Source of the DNA: Bryopsis sp. KO-2023
Lineage: Eukaryota; Chlorophyta; Ulvophyceae; Bryopsidales; Bryopsidaceae
Length of the DNA: 64,000 bases
NCBI GenBank assembly: GCA_030272585.1
Contig: BSYQ01000004.1
Span: forward strand, 1,178,001-1,242,000
Reading direction: 5' to 3'
Shown: piece by piece, positions 1-11,880 of the stretch
Numbering within the stretch: the first letter of the stretch is position 1
Layout: every line of letters begins with the position of its first letter
Made by a program: the position numbers and the translations under genes
The notes under the pieces: model-generated
What the model saw: the letters and a program-made list of their open reading frames with translations, nothing else
Database searches by the model: none
What the model was told of the DNA's origin: nothing

Positions 1-1
1 C

Positions 2-1848
2 GAAGCTGAGGTCGCAACGGCGTCCGAGAAAACAAGACCAGTCACGGCGGAAACTTTCGAAGCGTTTGGTTCCGGAGGATACACTGACCCCACCGCCATA
101 CCCGACGAATGCCTTCCAAAAGTGGCGATTGTAGGGAGGCCAAATGTTGGGAAATCTGCTTTGTTTAATCGGTTCTCCAAGACCTCCACTGCCATTGTCT
201 ATGATAAGCCCGGGGTAACGAGGGACCGACTTTTTGTGCGAGCCTTCTGGGGAAACAAAGAGTTCACTCTGATCGACACTGGAGGATTGCCAGACGCCAG
301 GCATGTGGATGGAGTGTTCCCAGAGGGGGATGTTGAGCAGGATGAAGAAATACCCATTGGGGTGGAAATTCAAGTGGCGATGGCTGTGGAGGAGGCCGAT
401 GGAGTAGTAATGGTGGTGGATGGACAAGTAGGGCTCACGGGCAGCGACCAGGAAATCATGGATTGGCTGAGAACCCAGCATTCCGACAAACCGCTGGTGT
501 TGGCGGTGAATAAATGCGAGAATTACCGTTCAGCCGATGAAATGGCATCGGGATTCTGGGAGTTAGGAATTGAGCCTTTTCCAGTTTCGGCGATCAGTGG
601 ACTGGGAACTGGAGATCTGCTGGATGCTCTAGTTCCCAACTTGCCGCCCCCAAAACCAGTGACAGAGGAAAACGATAAAGAAGCCATCACTACTGTGGCG
701 ATTCTTGGAAGGCCAAACACAGGGAAGAGTTCTTTGTTGAATTTGCTGGTGGGGGAGGATAGGTCGATCGTTAGCAGGGTGGCGGGGACGACGCGTGATG
801 CTGTGGATGCTGAGTTTTCACTCCCTGGGGGTCAGAAAGTGAAGGTGGTCGATACAGCGGGTGTCCGGAGAAGGATGGCCGTGTATGGGTCAAAGGATAA
901 GGTGAATATGTGACTGAAAGGGCAATATTTGTTATGGCGATGAGCCAGTCAGTTAGCACTCGATGTCAGACGGAGGTCCTTTCAGAATAACTACCGACAT
1001 GAACAGGGTGAAAATGCACACCTGCGACTATGTCCGGAAGAAGCGGTGTTTTCTATTTTTCATGATTGCATACCTTCATGCAGATCGACAGTTCCATCGT
1101 GAAACGTTTTGATGTCAGAAAGCATGTGCAGAAAGAAATTTATGTGTGGGGCCTCATCTGACAGCGCACAGGCGCGTTCTCCATTTGAAACTACAGATTT
1201 CGTATTCCCTTCTTGAAGCTAAATGTATTTTTTTGATATCAGGTTGAACCCATGATGGTGGAGCATGCCATGCGTGCGATGAGACAAGCCAACGTCGTAG
1301 TTTTGATGGTCGACTGCGAGGAGGGAGTAACACAACAAGATTTCCGACTTTCCTTACTGGCTGCCGAAGAGGGCTGTGCAGTCGTAGTGGTAGCTAACAA
1401 ATTCGACCTCGTCGAAAACGGGGACCGGGAGGAAGTCCGAGAAAACGTTAGAGCGGAGTTACGTGAAGTTGGATGGGCTCAAGTGGTGGTGACTTCGGTC
1501 CGGGATGAGAATCCGGTCAAAGCAATCACTCGGGCGATTCTGGCGGCCGACCGTGCCCACCAACGGAGGATAACCACCGCCACTTTCAACATGGTTATCA
1601 GGGATGCTGTGAACTGGAGGCCACCCCCAGCAGGGAAGAACGGCCGAAAAGCTAGAATATACTATGCGACTCAGCCATCTGCGAGGCCGCCGACGTTCGT
1701 GCTGTTTGTTAATGATACGAACATGTTTTCGGATGATTACAAACGGTACTTGAAAAAGCAGTTGAGGGAGAACATTGGGTTCAATGGGACGCCCATTCAT
1801 TTGGTGTTCAGAGGGAAACCATCGAGAGCTGTTGGTGAGTTGAGGTAG
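2..1848 (+). CDS. der: Plastid-type ribosome-assembly GTPase Der/EngA (5' end outside window)
   Basis: Tandem-GTPase of the Der/EngA family, which acts in assembly of the large ribosomal subunit; in plants the homologue works in the chloroplast. Coding exons are 2-901 and 1243-1848 (intron 902-1242, phase 0). The reading frame is open at the window edge, so the transit peptide and start lie upstream. Seen in sequence: G-domain 1 P-loop GRPNVGKS, DTGG, and G4 motif NKCE (plants have NKCES where bacteria have NKxD); G-domain 2 P-loop GRPNTGKSS, DTAG, NKFD. The splice restores the GSKDK/VEPM junction that the family needs. The C-terminal KH-like domain is present through the end (YYATQPSARPPTF, then NPF-like loop). 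The NKCE variant supports a plastid protein of the green lineage. Complete apart from the N-terminus. Confidence 0.95.
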
Positions 1849-2686
1849 GAAGCGGCGGTTTGTTTTTCGTTTTGACCAAGTTTTATATTGGGGTCGGGTG
1901 CATTTGCGTATGGATGCTGGGTTAGCTTATGATGGTTATGGCGAGTGTCGGTCGCGTTTTTTTTTTTTTGGCTAGTGAATTTCATTATAGAGTTGAGGGC
2001 AGTTTTGCAGGTGACATAGAAATGAATGTGGTTTTGAGGGGTATTGAGGGAGCCTCACGAATTTTCTTGCAATGAAAGAGTGTAAGTGTTATTGGTTAAC
2101 GATAATTCACTCCCTGATATGCATGTCATCAATCCACAATTTTATACAAGGCGATTGTAGTAACCCAAACCCAGGCCAGGTGCTACCATCTTCTTGGGAA
2201 AGCAATCACCCAAAAAGTAAAGCAAGACAATCCTGGGCATGGCCAATGTCTTGTGGGTTCTGACTCTCAACACACAAGGGAAAGTAGAGCATCATATGTA
2301 CAAATCAAATCGGAAATCGATAGGATTGGTAGTAGAACAGGGTGGATGGTCAACAGCGAATGGGGGGTTAGGAAGGGAGCATGTTGTCCCTCACACCCAC
2401 AGAGTCTTTTTTTTTCACATGTGAGCATCTCGGTCAAAATACGTCACTGTGGGTTCTCCATCGGATTCACAGTCAGCTTCTGTTCATTCAAAACGCGAGA
2501 GGGTGAATAGGAGCCTGATGTTTACCAAAGTGCAGACTTATAAACGCAATCCCACAGAACGCGCCACACCAAGGCAATTAACCGTCAGTCGGATACTTGA
2601 ATCTGTGCCACTGTTCAGCAAATTTTGTATCAACCCGACACACAACGCTCCCGTTTCATAATTGTGCTGGGTAGTCGTCAGCATCA
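1849..2686. other. Intergenic region, no gene seen
   Basis: About 840 bases between the Der stop and the next start. Only short open frames without splice support or recognisable domains are visible. It should hold the Der 3' UTR and the promoter of the next gene; no clear TATA box or polyadenylation signal was identified. Confidence 0.6.
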
Positions 2687-3974
2687 ATGGCCTGGTTTCG
2701 TGTGGGTGCATTCCTGGCACTAGTTGCGATGGTGGGCAAATTGACGGAACTCTATATGTTGCAAGACTTCGATGCGATAGGGAAATCGCTTTTGTTTATT
2801 CACATGTGAAGTGAAAACTCAAGGGGACAACAATAAAAAATAAAAGGCTTTCAAAAGAAATAAAAACACCTTTTTTTGCAGGTGATGGCGGCGCCTGGAT
2901 TTCGCTTCGAAGGTGAGCATGTCGCAAGGCTCCCCTGTGCAGTTGTTTCGACTCATGCACTGCTGCCCGCCTGACTCCTTGTTTCCAAAACAGAGTCTGC
3001 AGACCTCGAGGAAAAGTTTTCCGTCTTTGCAATCCCTCCCAGCGTGGCGAGTCCACCAGAGAGAGGCCCAAACCATCGTCCAAATTTGGCGCCTTTAAAG
3101 GCGGGTGAAAACACTCCACCCACAAGTGATGATATGGAGGAGGGAGAAGAAGGCCAAGGGCCTCTCGAGGCCCCCCTCGAGACCTCACCGGACGTCTCTC
3201 CAAATGACAAGAGTCAGTCTGCTTCTTACCCATTGCCGCCGCCATCAGAACCCATACCCCACTTGATTCTTGTCGAGGTGAGCCACCCAATCTACATTTA
3301 CACTTTAGAATGTGTATCGAGACCCACAGAGCAAACGCACCCCAATCCAAAAAAAAGATAAAGCAGATATACAAACAGCCGCCACCAAGTTTTCTGCTGT
3401 GTAGGCTTCCCTGCTCCTCAGGTTCGCTGCGAGCTACGATAATTTAGTGAGCGACCCTGACCTTAAAGAAAGACTCCAATCCGACACGATCGACTCCCTC
3501 TCGAGTTTCACTGGGGCACCAAAGTCGAGAATCAGAATCGAGAAAATTTCAAAGGGCTCCTTGCTTGTCGAAACTGTCATCGAGTTCCAGAATTCGACTT
3601 TGCAGCAAGTCAGACAAACCGTGGATGCTGTGAAAGCGGACCCGAAGTCTGTTTTTACAAGGAGCGCTTTCAGCAACGACGGGCCGTTCGGACTCCCAGA
3701 TGTTGAGGTGAAATCTATATCAGAGACAAACTTCAATCCGCCACCTCCAATGGCGATGTCTCAGGCTCCACCCCCACCCTCACATGGAATCAAGGCGTAC
3801 TGGAATCAATTGAAGGAACATGCTAAACCGGCCAAAGCTAAAGAAAAGGACAATGATGTCGGTGTGATAGTTGGTGCGGTGCTGGCTTGTACAGTTGTCA
3901 CCGGCATGGTCGTGGGAGGGGCGATATGGTGGAAAAGGAAAAACAGGAACACAACGCAATACTACGAGTTTTAG
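2687..3974 (+). CDS. Secreted type I membrane protein with SEA-like domain
   Basis: Four exons are proposed: 2687-2731, 2882-2912, 2994-3277, 3405-3974 (309 residues); all splice phases agree. An alternative acceptor at 3002/3003 would also keep frame. The N-terminus is a signal peptide (MAWFRVGAFLALVAM followed by VMAAPG, split by an intron). A Pro/Glu-rich linker (about residues 35-115) leads to a domain of about 100 residues with the pattern LLLRFAASYDNL ... GAPKSRIRIEKISKGSLLVE. This pattern (SRI.V..I..GS..V) recurs in surface proteins of algae and other protists and resembles SEA-type ferredoxin-like folds. Near the C-terminus is one hydrophobic segment (VGVIVGAVLACTVVTGMVVG) followed by WWKRKNR, so the tail is cytoplasmic. 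Exact function is not known; a cell-surface or secretory-pathway role is inferred. Confidence 0.75.
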
Positions 3975-5321
3975 TATTGGGCTTGGTGAATGAAGTGTTG
4001 AGACAACCATATTGTACATTTTTTTCCACTGAAATGTGCGAAAGCATCGCTGTTTCAAATGTTGTTGAAACTTCAGAAACGTATTAAAGACACTAACGCC
4101 ACCGTCTGGCGGTGAAAATTTAGCGGGCAGTGAACACTCAAGAATCATAACGATATCGATTGACTGCACCAATCGTGAATCGACCGATCGATAATTCCAA
4201 CCCACAGCAAAAGAGAGCCATCACCTATCGTTACCTTCCCTTTAATCCTATTCCTCAATCTGAAATTGAAATTGCAATTGCAATTGATCAGTGTTTGGAA
4301 TCTACTGATCAGGACCAGAGAGCTTGCCCTGTGCCAGGACGATGGGATTGCACCAGCAACAGAAAAGAACTAACTTTGTTCAGTTGCTGCAAAACTGGAA
4401 CGTTGTATCATTGGCATGGAGATAGGATAAATGTGCTAAATGAACACAACAATAACTGACACTTTTCCATAGGATCTGAACTGACAGACACCACCGAGAG
4501 CAGGAAAAGCAGTCAATATCTCAATTTTTCCTTGATGAAGGAAACCATCGCATATTTATTTCATGTATGCTTCAAATTCATTAACTTTTTTCTCTGTTCT
4601 TTGAAAACTCCCTTAACTCTACTATTCATTCAAAAAGCTACTCCACCAGAGATAATCCCCTGACTTCCAATTTCCCATTGTTCAAAACCCACTCTGTGAT
4701 GCTAGGTCATTGTTGAAAGAAAGAAGATTTGTTACAAGCATGATTTTGACACAGACAAAACGTCGTTTTCACATCCTCCAGTTTCTCAACAGCCCTCTGA
4801 TACATATACCTTAATTCACATTAAAATGATCCCTTGTCTTCGTTCACTTTTCCGGTGATTTCACCAATCAGCAACAAATAAAATATATAATGTACATAGA
4901 AATAATACAAACTAGCCCAGCCCATTCAAGGGTAAACAAAATCACTGGCATTGCTTCTAAATCATCCTATTTTCCATACAGAAGTCAAAATGCCACCCAT
5001 CAAATGTATTCCAGAAACAGAATGTAATGTACACTGCTAGAAAAAAGAATGAAGAAAGCAATTGAAAAGAAATACAAACTCTCTGCATGTTACATCTTGG
5101 GTTTGCCTAGATGTAAAACTGATTCTGGTATGTCATGGCAACACCCAATTCTCAAATTCAGAATGAAACCCTCCCCTCAAATTCATGACACAATGCTGCT
5201 CAAAATTAAGACTGGTTGACTAATATTCCAAAATTGTGCTAGATCTACATGTGAATGAATAAGAACATCCAGAATCAATGAGTAAATATCAAGACAAATT
5301 GGGTAATGGAGAAACAAAATC
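3975..5321. other. AT-rich intergenic region; outer part of inverted repeat arm from about 4645
   Basis: No convincing coding exon. From about 4645 rightward the sequence is the downstream flank of the minus-strand BTB gene and matches, inverted, bases up to about 15,563. Between 3975 and 4645 there are AT-rich stretches and a short GAAATTGAAATTGCAATTGC-type microrepeat near 4263. Confidence 0.6.
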
Positions 5322-6570
5322 TCACCATTCCACAATCAGAACAGGGCAGGGCTTGTTGTTAATGTCAAATATGAATTGTTTCAAGCCAAATCCAAACCCT
5401 GAGAGTTCCTCTGCCAGCATCTGATAACAAAACAACAAAAAAAAAGAAAAACTTAGCATAAAAAAACCACCTCCTTATATTTCCAAAGCAGATTATCTCA
5501 AACCCATCCAAAAATATGCCATCAAATCTAAAGTGGAGTTTCATCAAGAAAGAGCACTTGAATGTTGTATTACTTAAATAATGTTTCAATCTTACCTTCA
5601 GGGCACTGTCCCTGAATCTAGGCAGGAGGATTTTGCCCTTGGAGGTTTTCACTACCAAATTCCCTGCCTCCACACTCAGTCCATATTCAAGCTCAGACAC
5701 AGAACTAAATGCACCCAAGTTCATCAGGGCCTTATGGACCAACGAAAAGACGTTTTTCATGTAGGTAGGTTTTCCATCAAGCTCCGTAGGCACCCCAATG
5801 TACCCCGTACTGAATTTGAGGTTTTGGAAATCCGAAAATAGGTCATCTTTCATGATCCACACCAAGAAGGCCCCCCTGTCCTTCATGAAGCAGTTTTTTC
5901 GGTTGGGGCTGAGTTTGGCCAGCATGTTTTTGGCTAGATTGGAGATGTCCCCCGTTGCTTTGTACCAATCTGAATGCAACACCAGTTTCAAATCGTCCAG
6001 GGGAGGTAATTGGTAGAAGTCCAATTCTCGCTCTAGGTCTGAAATGGAACGGCCATTGGGTGCTGAGGCCAGGACAGTGTGGTCACCAGAATGCCTGATC
6101 AAAGTCAATGCAAAACAAATTCAACAAAGAAAGAATCCACTGGCAATCATCACCAAAAGCATAGCATGCAAGGAAAATCACTGTTTAGTTTTGCCATTAG
6201 CCAACATGGCCTTGTGATCTAAGTTGCATTGAATTTGAATTGCCGTTACCGGTAAATCTTGAGGATGGATTCGAAGAGCTCTGGGTCCCTGTCAACCGCG
6301 ATCGGTTTCGCTCCATTCACCGCACCAGTGGTTTCTCGACACATGACGGCCAGCAGAGATTCGGGGTAACGCTCCAACACAGACACCGGCACGCTGACTT
6401 CCTTCCCCCTCAGATCCAAACGGACGGAATCACTCTCGCACGTGCTCAACTCCAGTAAGTCCACCTCCATCACGATAAATGGTTTCTTTTTACCGTAAAC
6501 AGGTAAAACGCTCACGTCCTTGGGCTGTATCGCGCTGTTTTGTGGAGTGTGTTCCGGAAAGGTATTGTGT
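4645..6570 (-). repeat. Left arm of large inverted duplication
   Basis: This arm is the reverse complement of about 13,372-15,563. Shared marks at the outer end are CCAGAGATAATCCCCTGA; at the inner end TTCCGGAACACACTCC. The arms are clearly diverged (many substitutions and small indels, and an extra block near 15,265-15,400 in the right arm), but the three coding exons are conserved in length exactly. About 6.8 kb of unique sequence lies between the arms. Confidence 0.9.
5322..6470 (-). CDS. T1/BTB (KCTD-like) domain protein, copy A
   Basis: Three exons on the minus strand: 6470-6250, 6094-5596, 5420-5322 (221, 499 and 99 bases; 272 residues). The start at 6470 is the first in-frame ATG and is conserved in copy B. 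Residues about 14-109 read as a potassium-channel tetramerisation type BTB domain: VRLDLRGKEVSVP, ERYPESLLAVM, VDRDPELFESILKIYRHSG, LERELDFYQLPPL. This is the (V/L)NVGG..F.T / DRDP..F..IL..LR / EA.FY.I..L pattern of the family. The remaining 160 residues match nothing I recognise. Such BTB proteins oligomerise and often serve as adaptors for Cullin-3 ubiquitin ligases; for this protein that is inference. Exons 1 and 2 join within the CGG codon for the R of IYRHSG. The gene is intact. Confidence 0.85.
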
Positions 6571-7449
6571 CTGTTCCAGCATCGATTTCACAAGGTTTTA
6601 TCAACAAGAGCACTGTTTCCGCAGCTTCTCAAAGGTTGAAATAACCTATCGGGAGGTTGTTCTTCCCACATTGACGTCTTTTCATGGATTGAGTTTCTTT
6701 CAAACAGGGGGGGCTTCGATCGCTCTTGCTGGTACGCGTACCAGTGGAGGGTGCTGGCTGGCGGCGACAAAACAGGAATGTAACAATTCATTGAACACAC
6801 ATAACGAACATATCATGGATCAATCTTGATGAATGAGCAGACACAAGAACTGAATGGGGCTCCAACCCCCCTTCCACCAATTGGGTATCCCTCCCAAATA
6901 TATATAGCACTGTTATTTTTTGGTACTGGTTATTGGGATCTTCTTACACTGATGATGTGCCCAGAGGATGAAAAAGAGATGTAAAATAACCCCCATCTCA
7001 ACACATATTGCACTGCAAAAAGCTCTTTGATCCATATATACTCCATGGCCTCTCGTTGTGACATCGACGCACATTTCAAATTTTATTTCTCATAGCAATT
7101 TACCTGGAGCACTTTTCCAGCACTTCCCACAGACCAAAAAAAAATTGTTAACAATTGTTCTTACGTTCGGGTCATCAACAATCGTTGTTCCTGCTTTCAA
7201 CCTCCCCCCCCCCCAAAAAAAAAAATGAATCGCCAAAAAATTTCACATCAAAAACGCTTCATCCATTATCAAAAAGATTGAAGGCACCAAGCCCCACATT
7301 CCCCTCCTGCACATCGGAGCAAAAAAAACACAAAATCCTCCCTGTCGAAAGCACCCATATCTTCCTCTCAACCACAGTCCAACTGAAAGTCCAGTGTCGC
7401 TCCTGGAATAGCCCCCAAAAACAAAACAAAACAAAACATAATCTAGCAC
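6571..7449. other. Intergenic spacer, no gene seen
   Basis: Between the inner end of the left repeat arm and the stop codon of the MAPEG-like gene. It has poly-C/poly-A tracts near 7206-7226 and no frame with splice support. It probably holds the 3' UTR of the minus-strand neighbour and the upstream region of BTB copy A. Confidence 0.55.
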
Positions 7450-8398
7450 TTAATTGACCATTCCTCGCTCCAGAACAAGCAGCACTTCGGCTCCGACAAA
7501 AGGAAGCAAACAGAGCATCACCCCAGGCACCCCCGCCATTTCATTGCCAAAACGCCCAGCAACATAGATCAGCACAATCAAACTTTGAACCAAGCTGATG
7601 TTCCCGGGCGTTCGCAGTCTTGGAGCGTAGTGATAGCCCCCCCAATACACCCATCGAGAAATGACAAAAACCACCGTGGTGGCGACTACCGCTCGCATTT
7701 GTTTTCCATCGGCAGAGTAGGAGGCTAGTCCAAGCAACGCAACTCCGAACAGGATCAGTTGCTCCACGGTCTGACTCAGAACGCGCATGTTGACCTTCAT
7801 GGAGTAGGGCTCATTTCCCTGCCGACAGACATGTACGCTCAGCTTCTTTCCACCATGACATGAATTGAACCCAGGAGAGTGCAAAGAAACGCTCGAGAAA
7901 ATAGCCCAACAAGAATCGACATCTACGTGGAGGGGTTAGAGGTTGAAGGTTTATCCAATGCAGCTTTTGACATTGAATTCAAAAATGTTGGGCTGCTTGG
8001 CATCATATCCAAGATCTCCATCTGGTCACACAAATCACACTTTTGTTTTGTTTTCCCTCGACCATTGTTTCTTCACTCACCTGTTGGGCAATCGGATCAA
8101 CAGCAAAGGCAGTAAAAATTCTGCCATGAGCAACGCACTCAATGTTGAGTGCCAAGGTCATGAGAGTCGCCACCGCAAGACACCTGAAAGTGAATTCATG
8201 GCGATCCGCTGGGGTGTCCATGTTGTGGATTTCGGGGAGCAGGAAGAACATGCCGAGCCAAACCGCCAGAGCGATCGGCAAAGCGACCACCATCAGGAGC
8301 AATATCTGGCGGTTTCCTCTCTTGTAGAAAGACAGGGTTGGCTCCATCCGGACTTGGACATCTGGAGTGACTTCTGTGGAGGGACCTTCCCCCATCAT
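7450..8398 (-). CDS. MAPEG-like multi-pass membrane protein
   Basis: Two exons, 8398-8081 and 7818-7450, phase 0 junction, 228 residues. The first exon carries a hydrophobic helix (ILLLMVVALPIALAVWLGMF) and the second a run of helices. The segment RVLSQTVEQLILFGVALLGL followed by VVFVISRWVYWGGYHYAPRLRTPG follows the MAPEG pattern (N/QTVEQ, then R.....GY......R..G). Among family members the layout is closest to the TMEM79-type proteins rather than microsomal glutathione transferases; that subfamily call is tentative. An ER or other endomembrane location is likely. The ATG at 8398 gives a polar 30-residue N-terminus before the first helix; the frame stays open a little upstream, so another 5' exon is possible. 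Confidence 0.7.
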
Positions 8399-9544
8399 TG
8401 GCTGGGATGCGCTACAATCGTGAACATTAAAGAGGTACCAAATGTCAGAATTTCGACCGACAATCCCTTAACTCAAGAAACTTCAAAGTCCCTGTTGAGT
8501 TCCAGAGTCCTACCACTGGAATTCCTTCACATCCAGGTTCAAATAGAGCATTTCTGCATGGCTGATGAATTTTCGTTTTCACGAGCCCAGATCTGGCAAA
8601 AGAAGGTGCTCAAATTTGATGGCAATGCGGAATTTGATGGGTCTAGAAATTTGTTACCTCGTCGCCATGCTGTCTCTCCAACCTTCAACCTGCATCAACG
8701 CACGACGTCAGTTTCCCGCTCCACCGTACGAGGACAGCTTACAAACAATAATTTTTGTTCTATTCGAAGGGTTTTCTGAAGGGAAAAACTGTCGACGCCT
8801 GCCAGAACGGTACCTCTCGAACGTACTTTGACAGCTCCTGATGGAAAACCCCACAGAGAAAATCCTTGAGCCGCAACAGCAACGTGTTAGATGGTTTTAT
8901 TCTGGTGGCGGCATCCCGTCAGACGTGCATGTCATAATTTCGTCATGGGAAACTAAACCAAACCAAACTCGCTTCAGCCCAACCACCAATCCACGTCATC
9001 CACCTGCATGGCCTTGTTGTTGCGCTTTCTGAAGGACGTAACTACCTCTTTTCGCAGACCTTTTCTCGATGAATCTGTACAAATTCCTCCACGGACCCCC
9101 ACAGTACTGGTGAAAAAGCAAGCTTTCCCCAAAAAAAACACACCACGGCGAGCTGACGAACGGAAAATTCGCTGGGCGGATGACCCCACTGCATGTGCAA
9201 AATCCGAGGGAATCACTTTTTTCGTAGAACGAATTTCGGAAAGGTTGAATCGCAGGCGCTTGTACCGCCCCCCGTTTCCTTTATTTTCGATTGGGGTATC
9301 GGGAAAAAAGACAGAAGCCCAAGCGAGACGACGACAGAGAGTCGGGCGGAAGGTTCTGAACAAGGACGATTTCCTGTTTTCGCGATCGAAAAGGAAAAGG
9401 AAGGATAAAGACGGATTGCACTGTCAAACTGTCAGAAGCTGTCAGCATTTGTGGGGCTCGCCTCCAGCGATAGGAAGGAAAAGCAAAAAAAAGACAGGGC
9501 GCAGCGAAAGGGCTTTGCCGATATCTGTGGGTGTTTTTTTGGCA
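8399..9544. other. Divergent upstream region; possible 5' extension of the next gene
   Basis: Lies between the divergent starts of the MAPEG-like gene (-) and the zinc-knuckle gene (+), so it should contain both promoters. The plus frame of the downstream gene is open back to an ATG at 9008, adding up to 179 basic residues, but that stretch is low in recognisable structure and may be 5' UTR. The opposite strand is open from 9363 to 8974 and also matches nothing I recognise. Confidence 0.5.
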
Positions 9545-11021
9545 ATGGATTTTGGGAACGACGCTTTCGCAGACAACAAGGAGGAAAAATGGCCGTCCGC
9601 CGGGCTGGACTCGAAACCAGCTCCGAGTTCATCCTCCGGGCAAATCGATTGGTTTCTGAAGGCGGACTGGAAACCGGCTTCCCCCGCCATCGACCCCCCT
9701 CTGATTAACTGCTCGCTCTGCAACCGAATTGTCTTATTGGACCGGTTCCAGCAGCACTCCTGCCAGCTACGGCCGACGCTTAAGCGAGAAAAGGCGGAGG
9801 TGGATTGTTGTCCGTCTGTACGGCACAACAGGAAGGGAAGGAATTCTCAGGAGCGGACGGTCGATGCTGTGCCTAGGCGCAGGGAGAGGGCCAGGCAGTC
9901 GAAAACATCGACTGGGTCCCAGGAAGGCGAATCCAACGGCAGGAGACGTCAGGGGAAGCGAAAGAGGGGACCAGCGTGTGCCCCCAGGGAATTCTGCTAT
10001 GGGAATTCTGGGGTTAAAGCCCAGTGGCAGTCCGGGAGGCAACAACAGGCCCCCGGACAAAAAACACGCAAGCTCAAGGACATAATAAAAAATGGTCCTA
10101 CCGTGTTCCCTCCGGTGTCCTTGAGCAGGGTTATGATGGGAATAGGGGTCGACCTGGGGAGGAGCGGCAGCGGGATGGTCGAGCCCCTGGAGGGGCAATT
10201 GCAAAATTGCATGGTGGTGTTGGGCTGGAAGGGACCTGGGGCCGGGTCACCCTCCAAGAGGGCAAAGGGGGAGGACGGGAAGCGTGGGTTGGGAAAGGGG
10301 GCCCTGAGCTGGTGGGAGGAATGGGGCCATTTGTTCGAGAATGGAGTGTTTGGATTCCCCGCCAGCGTCAGGAGGCAGCGATCCCCCATCCCTGTCAGGT
10401 ATGATTTTCTGTGGATTATCCATCGTCTGGTTGAATTGTTTTCGATGATCGATTGTGACCTTTTTGGTTGCCTTATTAGGATTGTAAATGGATGTCTGCC
10501 CTGTTCCCGTGATGATTTCATGGTATCATATGGGATCTGTCTGACATGCATGCATTTTTTTTCTGGGGGATTTGGCACTTCTCAGTGAATACTATATGAC
10601 TAAGTGAAGTTCGGATAGGCTTCTGGAAATTGAATGTTTTCAATCAATGGTCCAGAAAAGAGTGAGACATGGGTTCATCCATGATCGTGATTGCTTTTGT
10701 GAAACCAGCAACGACAATTGCTGTTTGAAATCAACAATATTTTGTTTATGCAGTGACAGCATAACGATTTGAAACTGAATTTTTTAAATAGTAAATTACC
10801 AATCTGGATTGATTTCGTTCCGCCTTCGATTTCTGGATTACTGATGCATGTTTCTTTGGTGGTATATTTTTTTTTATAGGAGATCAAGGTACCCATCGCT
10901 GGAGTCGAATGGTGATGGGCTGGACCCAGACATGCTGCTGGGGTCCCCCAGCTGGTACACCTCGGCATTCGAGCCACTGGGGGATACCTTCGGCTCCCTG
11001 ACGGTGTTTGGGTTCGGTTGA
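9545..11021 (+). CDS. Basic, low-complexity protein with a C2HC zinc-knuckle-like motif
   Basis: Two exons, 9545-10398 and 10880-11021 (phase 2 junction), 331 residues from the ATG at 9545 (MDFGNDAF). The only domain-like feature is CSLCNRIVLLDRFQQHSC at about residues 60-80, a C-x2-C-x11-H-x-C arrangement reminiscent of the small zinc fingers of SAGA subunits (Sgf11/ataxin-7 type), although the last spacing is shorter. The middle is very rich in Arg, Lys, Gln and Gly and is probably disordered; the C-terminus is acidic and aromatic (DPDMLLGSPSWYTSAFEPLG). A nuclear role would fit but is inference. The start is uncertain because the frame is open to 9008. Confidence 0.65.
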
Positions 11022-11054
11022 GCCCAAGTCTGGACCTCTCTCCTCCTCTCCTTT

Positions 11055-11880
11055 CCCCCCTTTAAAAATTGAAAAAAAAAAAAAAAAATTGAAAAAAAAA
11101 AAAGAGCATGCAAGCAGAAAGGAAAAAGAAAGGCGCATGCCAAAAAAAAAAAAAAAAGCAAAAAAACAAAGCATTTGTGAAGCAAAAAAAAACCAAACAA
11201 ACAAGTGAGCCGCAAGAAAAAAAAATGAAAGAAAAATGATCAGACTTGAAAAAAAAAAAAAAGAGACATACATATATGCAAAGGAAAAGACATCATGTAC
11301 ACATTTCACTCGTTCGAAAATTTTTATGCTGCTGGGGATGGTAGGATTTTGCAAAAAAAAAAAAATAGAGTAGTGGAGGAGGGGCTTTTTTTTTCTCAAG
11401 GGGGAAAAAGAACTGGGAAAAAAAAAATGTGTTAGAAAATTGCAGGGCAGTACAGCAGGTGTTTTTTTTTTCGTCCTTTTTTTTTTCTCCTGGAAAACTT
11501 CTCAAGTCGGCAAAACATACACAAGAAAAAGAAGGAAAAAAAAAAGGACAAATTTCTTTCTTTCTTTTTTTTTAATTTTTGTTTTTATTCCCGATGTGCC
11601 GAAAGGCACACGAAAAAAAACTCGAAAAAGAAATTGCAAAAACACATACAGAAGATGCGCAGGGGATGTACTGTTAATAAAGAAAATTGGGGTCTCAAGT
11701 GTTTTTTTTGTTTTTTCTTTCTTTTTTGGGGTAGAAGTTTTGCGTCTGTTTTTGTTTTTTTTTTCTTTCTCTGGAGCGAGGGGGTTGAGTACAGATTTTA
11801 CTCCCCCTGTTTTTCTTTCTTTATATTTTTCGCGTGTCACCGCTCCTTCAATGACTAAACAGGGTTTTGCTAAAGACGAT
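11055..11880. repeat. Homopolymer-rich (poly-A / poly-T) tract
   Basis: Dozens of A(7-16) runs to about 11,420 switch to T(7-13) runs after about 11,460. The abrupt change of strand bias suggests two convergent low-complexity or 3' UTR-like segments. Any open frames here are runs of Lys or Phe and are not real genes. Confidence 0.8.

Noticed and set aside
2796-3374. Minus-strand open frame of 192 codons
   Set aside because: Antisense to the Pro-rich exon of the membrane protein; that plus-strand model has matching splice phases and a signal peptide.
7943-8779. Plus-strand open frame of 278 codons
   Set aside because: It lies antisense to both exons and the intron of the MAPEG-like gene, which has domain and splice support; composition is that of a shadow frame.
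11008-11208. Lys-rich and Phe-rich frames in the homopolymer tract
   Set aside because: Direct products of A and T runs; not genes.
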